Source: Asterella californica (lineage: Eukaryota; Streptophyta; Marchantiopsida; Marchantiales; Aytoniaceae). From it: 64,000 nt of DNA. The translations under genes and the position numbers were made by a program. This document shows, piece by piece, positions 62,360 through 64,000 of this stretch (positions are counted from its first letter, which is position 1; each line of letters opens with the position of its first letter). The notes under the pieces were generated by a model that worked only from the letters and a program-made list of their open reading frames with translations, searched no databases and was not told where the DNA came from. Where the stretch lies: contig JAYKYS010000001.1 in NCBI GenBank assembly GCA_036924285.1, forward strand, positions 2,888,501 to 2,952,500. The letters run 5' to 3'.

Positions 62360-64000
62360 ATGCGCGGGATGCAGACGACTAAGGCGCCGAGGCTCCGAGC
62401 CTTTGAAGTTAATCGACTAGCTCTTTGCCGCTACGACAAAGAGCTCGAGGAAATGGGGTTATCATTCCTCTTGCTTCCTTGGTGGGGGATGGTTTCCTCC
62501 AAATTGGTGCACGAGTTGAAGGTCTACAAGCAGCATCCGGCCGATGAGCACTATGGACGACCGAATAACTGGACCGAAGCTCACTGGTCCGCTGTTTTGG
62601 GAATCGACGATGCAGGTCGGGAAGGAGATCTTCTGTTTGACACCACCTCTGCCGCTGCTTCACCCGAAGCAGTGAAGACCTTCCCGAATCTGTTCAAGGA
62701 GTTACCTCTAGGGAGGAACGGCTACCGAACAAGCGATTACTGCGATCCGAAGAAGAGAGAGGTAGCCGATGCGATTATGGCGATCTTCAAGCCACGAAGA
62801 ACGACATACTTGTCAAATTGGCAAATCAACTTTATCGAGCAGCTCTTCGCCGGACGAAGAGCACATTGGGCGAGGATCATCCACCGACATGTGCTGAAAC
62901 TTTGGAATGCGAATGACTTGGCATACATAGGACCCTTTGTATCGGTGTTCTATATGGGGATGGGGTTGCTATCTGACGAGCAGCAGACGAAGTTAGGTTT
63001 TACCGCAGCTGCCGAAGAAGATGAATTTCAGGTGGTACAGACTCCAGCTCGGGATGTACAACTCGAGAGGTTCTTCGACGAAGTCGAGACCGAAGGAACA
63101 CAAGCCGAAGTAGCAGTGGAGGTAACGAAGAAGAACGAGGCATCGACTTCAACGCCAACTCCAGAGAAGACGCCCGAAGCAGTTACTCCGGCCGAGGACG
63201 AAGATGTAGTCGAGATATCTCCTCCAATTCGCAGGAGTGGAAGGAAGAAACCTCTCGAGGAGACGCCGAGGTCTGTGCAGAAGTCCCGGAAGAAGATGAA
63301 GATGACGAGGACAGTCCGCGCCGATGATCAGCCAGTGGACGAAGAAGTAATTGAGGAAGCTGATGAAGGAGACACTCCTCGCACAGAGAAGAGCATGGAC
63401 ACTACACCGAAGACTACTCTTTCTCTATCGACGATAGGAGAGATTGAACAACTTACCTCTTCGGCGAAGTACATCCAGGAGGTGGTCGCACCCTTGCTGT
63501 ATAGCTTAGAAGGGAACCGAGGAACGTACGAGGAAGTAGTCGGACGGAAGCTGAATCTCGCGGAGTTGGTGCAGACGATGCACTTCGGCCGAGGTAACTG
63601 GAAGGAAGAGAAGGAGAATTTGCGAGCAGCTCTTGTCATGGCCCAGAAGGAGACGCAGACGAGGACCGAGGAACTGAAGAGTGTGACATCGGAGAAAGAA
63701 GGACTTCTTCAACAGAAGTTGGATCGAGAGAGAGAGCACGAGAAAGTTCTTTCCCTGATGAAGAAGGAGTTGGACGAGGTACGACTTCAGCGGGACAGGA
63801 ACCTGGATGTCGTCGCGGAGATGACGCAGGAGATTGATGATCTAAAGCGACGCACTGTCAAGGCCGAGGAGCTGAGCGCTCAACTTCGGAGTAGGGTCGA
63901 GCCGGTGTTGAAGAACTACTTCGCCGTTGAGCTAGACACCGAAGAATTGGGATTTCTTCGTCAGGTTAGAGAGGAGTTCTTAGCTGCAGATGCGGAGGGT
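62360..64000 (+). CDS. LTR-encoded protein of element D, 3' copy (partial)
   Basis: Starts at ATG 62360 and is open to the window end (547 codons). Two residue changes from the 5' copy were seen: Arg to Cys in the ALRRYDKE stretch and Cys to Tyr in ELKVCKQH. No stop is present. Confidence 0.88.
   Translation, partial: MRGMQTTKAPRLRAFEVNRLALCRYDKELEEMGLSFLLLPWWGMVSSKLVHELKVYKQHPADEHYGRPNNWTEAHWSAVLGIDDAGREGDLLFDTTSAAASPEAVKTFPNLFKELPLGRNGYRTSDYCDPKKREVADAIMAIFKPRRTTYLSNWQINFIEQLFAGRRAHWARIIHRHVLKLWNANDLAYIGPFVSVFYMGMGLLSDEQQTKLGFTAAAEEDEFQVVQTPARDVQLERFFDEVETEGTQAEVAVEVTKKNEASTSTPTPEKTPEAVTPAEDEDVVEISPPIRRSGRKKPLEETPRSVQKSRKKMKMTRTVRADDQPVDEEVIEEADEGDTPRTEKSMDTTPKTTLSLSTIGEIEQLTSSAKYIQEVVAPLLYSLEGNRGTYEEVVGRKLNLAELVQTMHFGRGNWKEEKENLRAALVMAQKETQTRTEELKSVTSEKEGLLQQKLDREREHEKVLSLMKKELDEVRLQRDRNLDVVAEMTQEIDDLKRRTVKAEELSAQLRSRVEPVLKNYFAVELDTEELGFLRQVREEFLAADAEG

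Larger units (their letters stand above)
43495..64000 (+). mobile_element. Element D: Ty3/Gypsy element with ORF-bearing LTRs
   Basis: Order: 3188-bp 5' LTR, tRNA-Asp-type primer site, gag-protease, in-frame UAG, pol (split by element B), polypurine tract, and 3' LTR from 61791 to beyond the window. Left flank is ACTAG (43490-43494); the right flank is outside. About six differences, all transitions, separate the first 2.2 kb of the two LTRs, so it is young. RT and primer site suggest the Tat/Athila side of the Gypsy tree, but that is inference. D minus element B and one duplication gives an uninterrupted pol frame. Confidence 0.93.
61791..64000 (+). repeat. 3' LTR of element D, cut by the window end
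   Basis: It matches 43495 onward at a constant offset of 18296 with no gap seen and about six transitions. The remaining 0.98 kb lies outside the window. Confidence 0.93.

Overview
This window reads as nuclear DNA of a land plant, in a heterochromatic or transposon-rich stretch. The evidence is several nested Ty3/Gypsy LTR retrotransposons, primer sites complementary to plant-type tRNA-Asp and tRNA-Glu 3' ends, tRNA-derived SINE traces, C-to-T decay at CG and CHG sites, and a plant-type cytochrome P450 fragment. I cannot name the species. I see no intact host gene, rRNA or CRISPR array. Almost everything is retroelement, solo LTR or decayed gene.

Layout. (1) 1-16391 is the 3' end of a Gypsy element (element C, + strand): RNase H and integrase remains, then a giant 3' LTR of about 5.9 kb. 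That LTR is split by element A (2785-11550, - strand, 8766 bp, 4-bp target duplication GAAC) and carries a long ORF (12436-14748). (2) 16392-19841 is an older - strand element G (RT/RNase H piece and gag, with CGA-to-TGA stops). It holds a second, inverted piece of C-type LTR at 17367-18020. (3) 19846-25750 holds a SINE-like sequence, a decayed LTR-plus-leader relative of A (20909-22677), a dispersed repeat and a decayed protein-kinase-like locus. (4) 25754-32584 is a three-level nest. Solo LTR F (-, duplication ATTCT) contains solo LTR E (+, duplication CTTCG), which contains a 1479-bp solo-LTR-like insert (duplication CCGT). (5) 32590-43490 holds decayed sequence: dispersed repeats, a SINE with a perfect 20-bp duplication, a P450 remnant, a repeat-protein remnant and a 157-bp tandem array. 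(6) 43495-64000 is element D (+). It has a 3188-bp 5' LTR carrying its own ORF, gag-protease, an in-frame UAG, then pol. Pol is split by element B (51750-60515, -), a near-perfect second copy of A. The 3' LTR runs off the window.

Most interesting system: elements C, D, E and F all carry inside the LTR itself an ORF for related proteins, with a conserved N-terminal block, a charged linker and a C-terminal coiled coil. In D the ORF is open in both LTRs as far as the window shows. It lies between a conserved G-box/TATA promoter and an AATAAA signal, so it should fall in the R region and be the first ORF of the genomic RNA. Gag-protease and pol of D are then joined by UAG-CAA-UCA, which fits the CAR-YYA context of plant stop-codon readthrough. 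A/B is a separate, very young family with a single gag-pol ORF and three small ORFs upstream of gag, one with a zinc knuckle.
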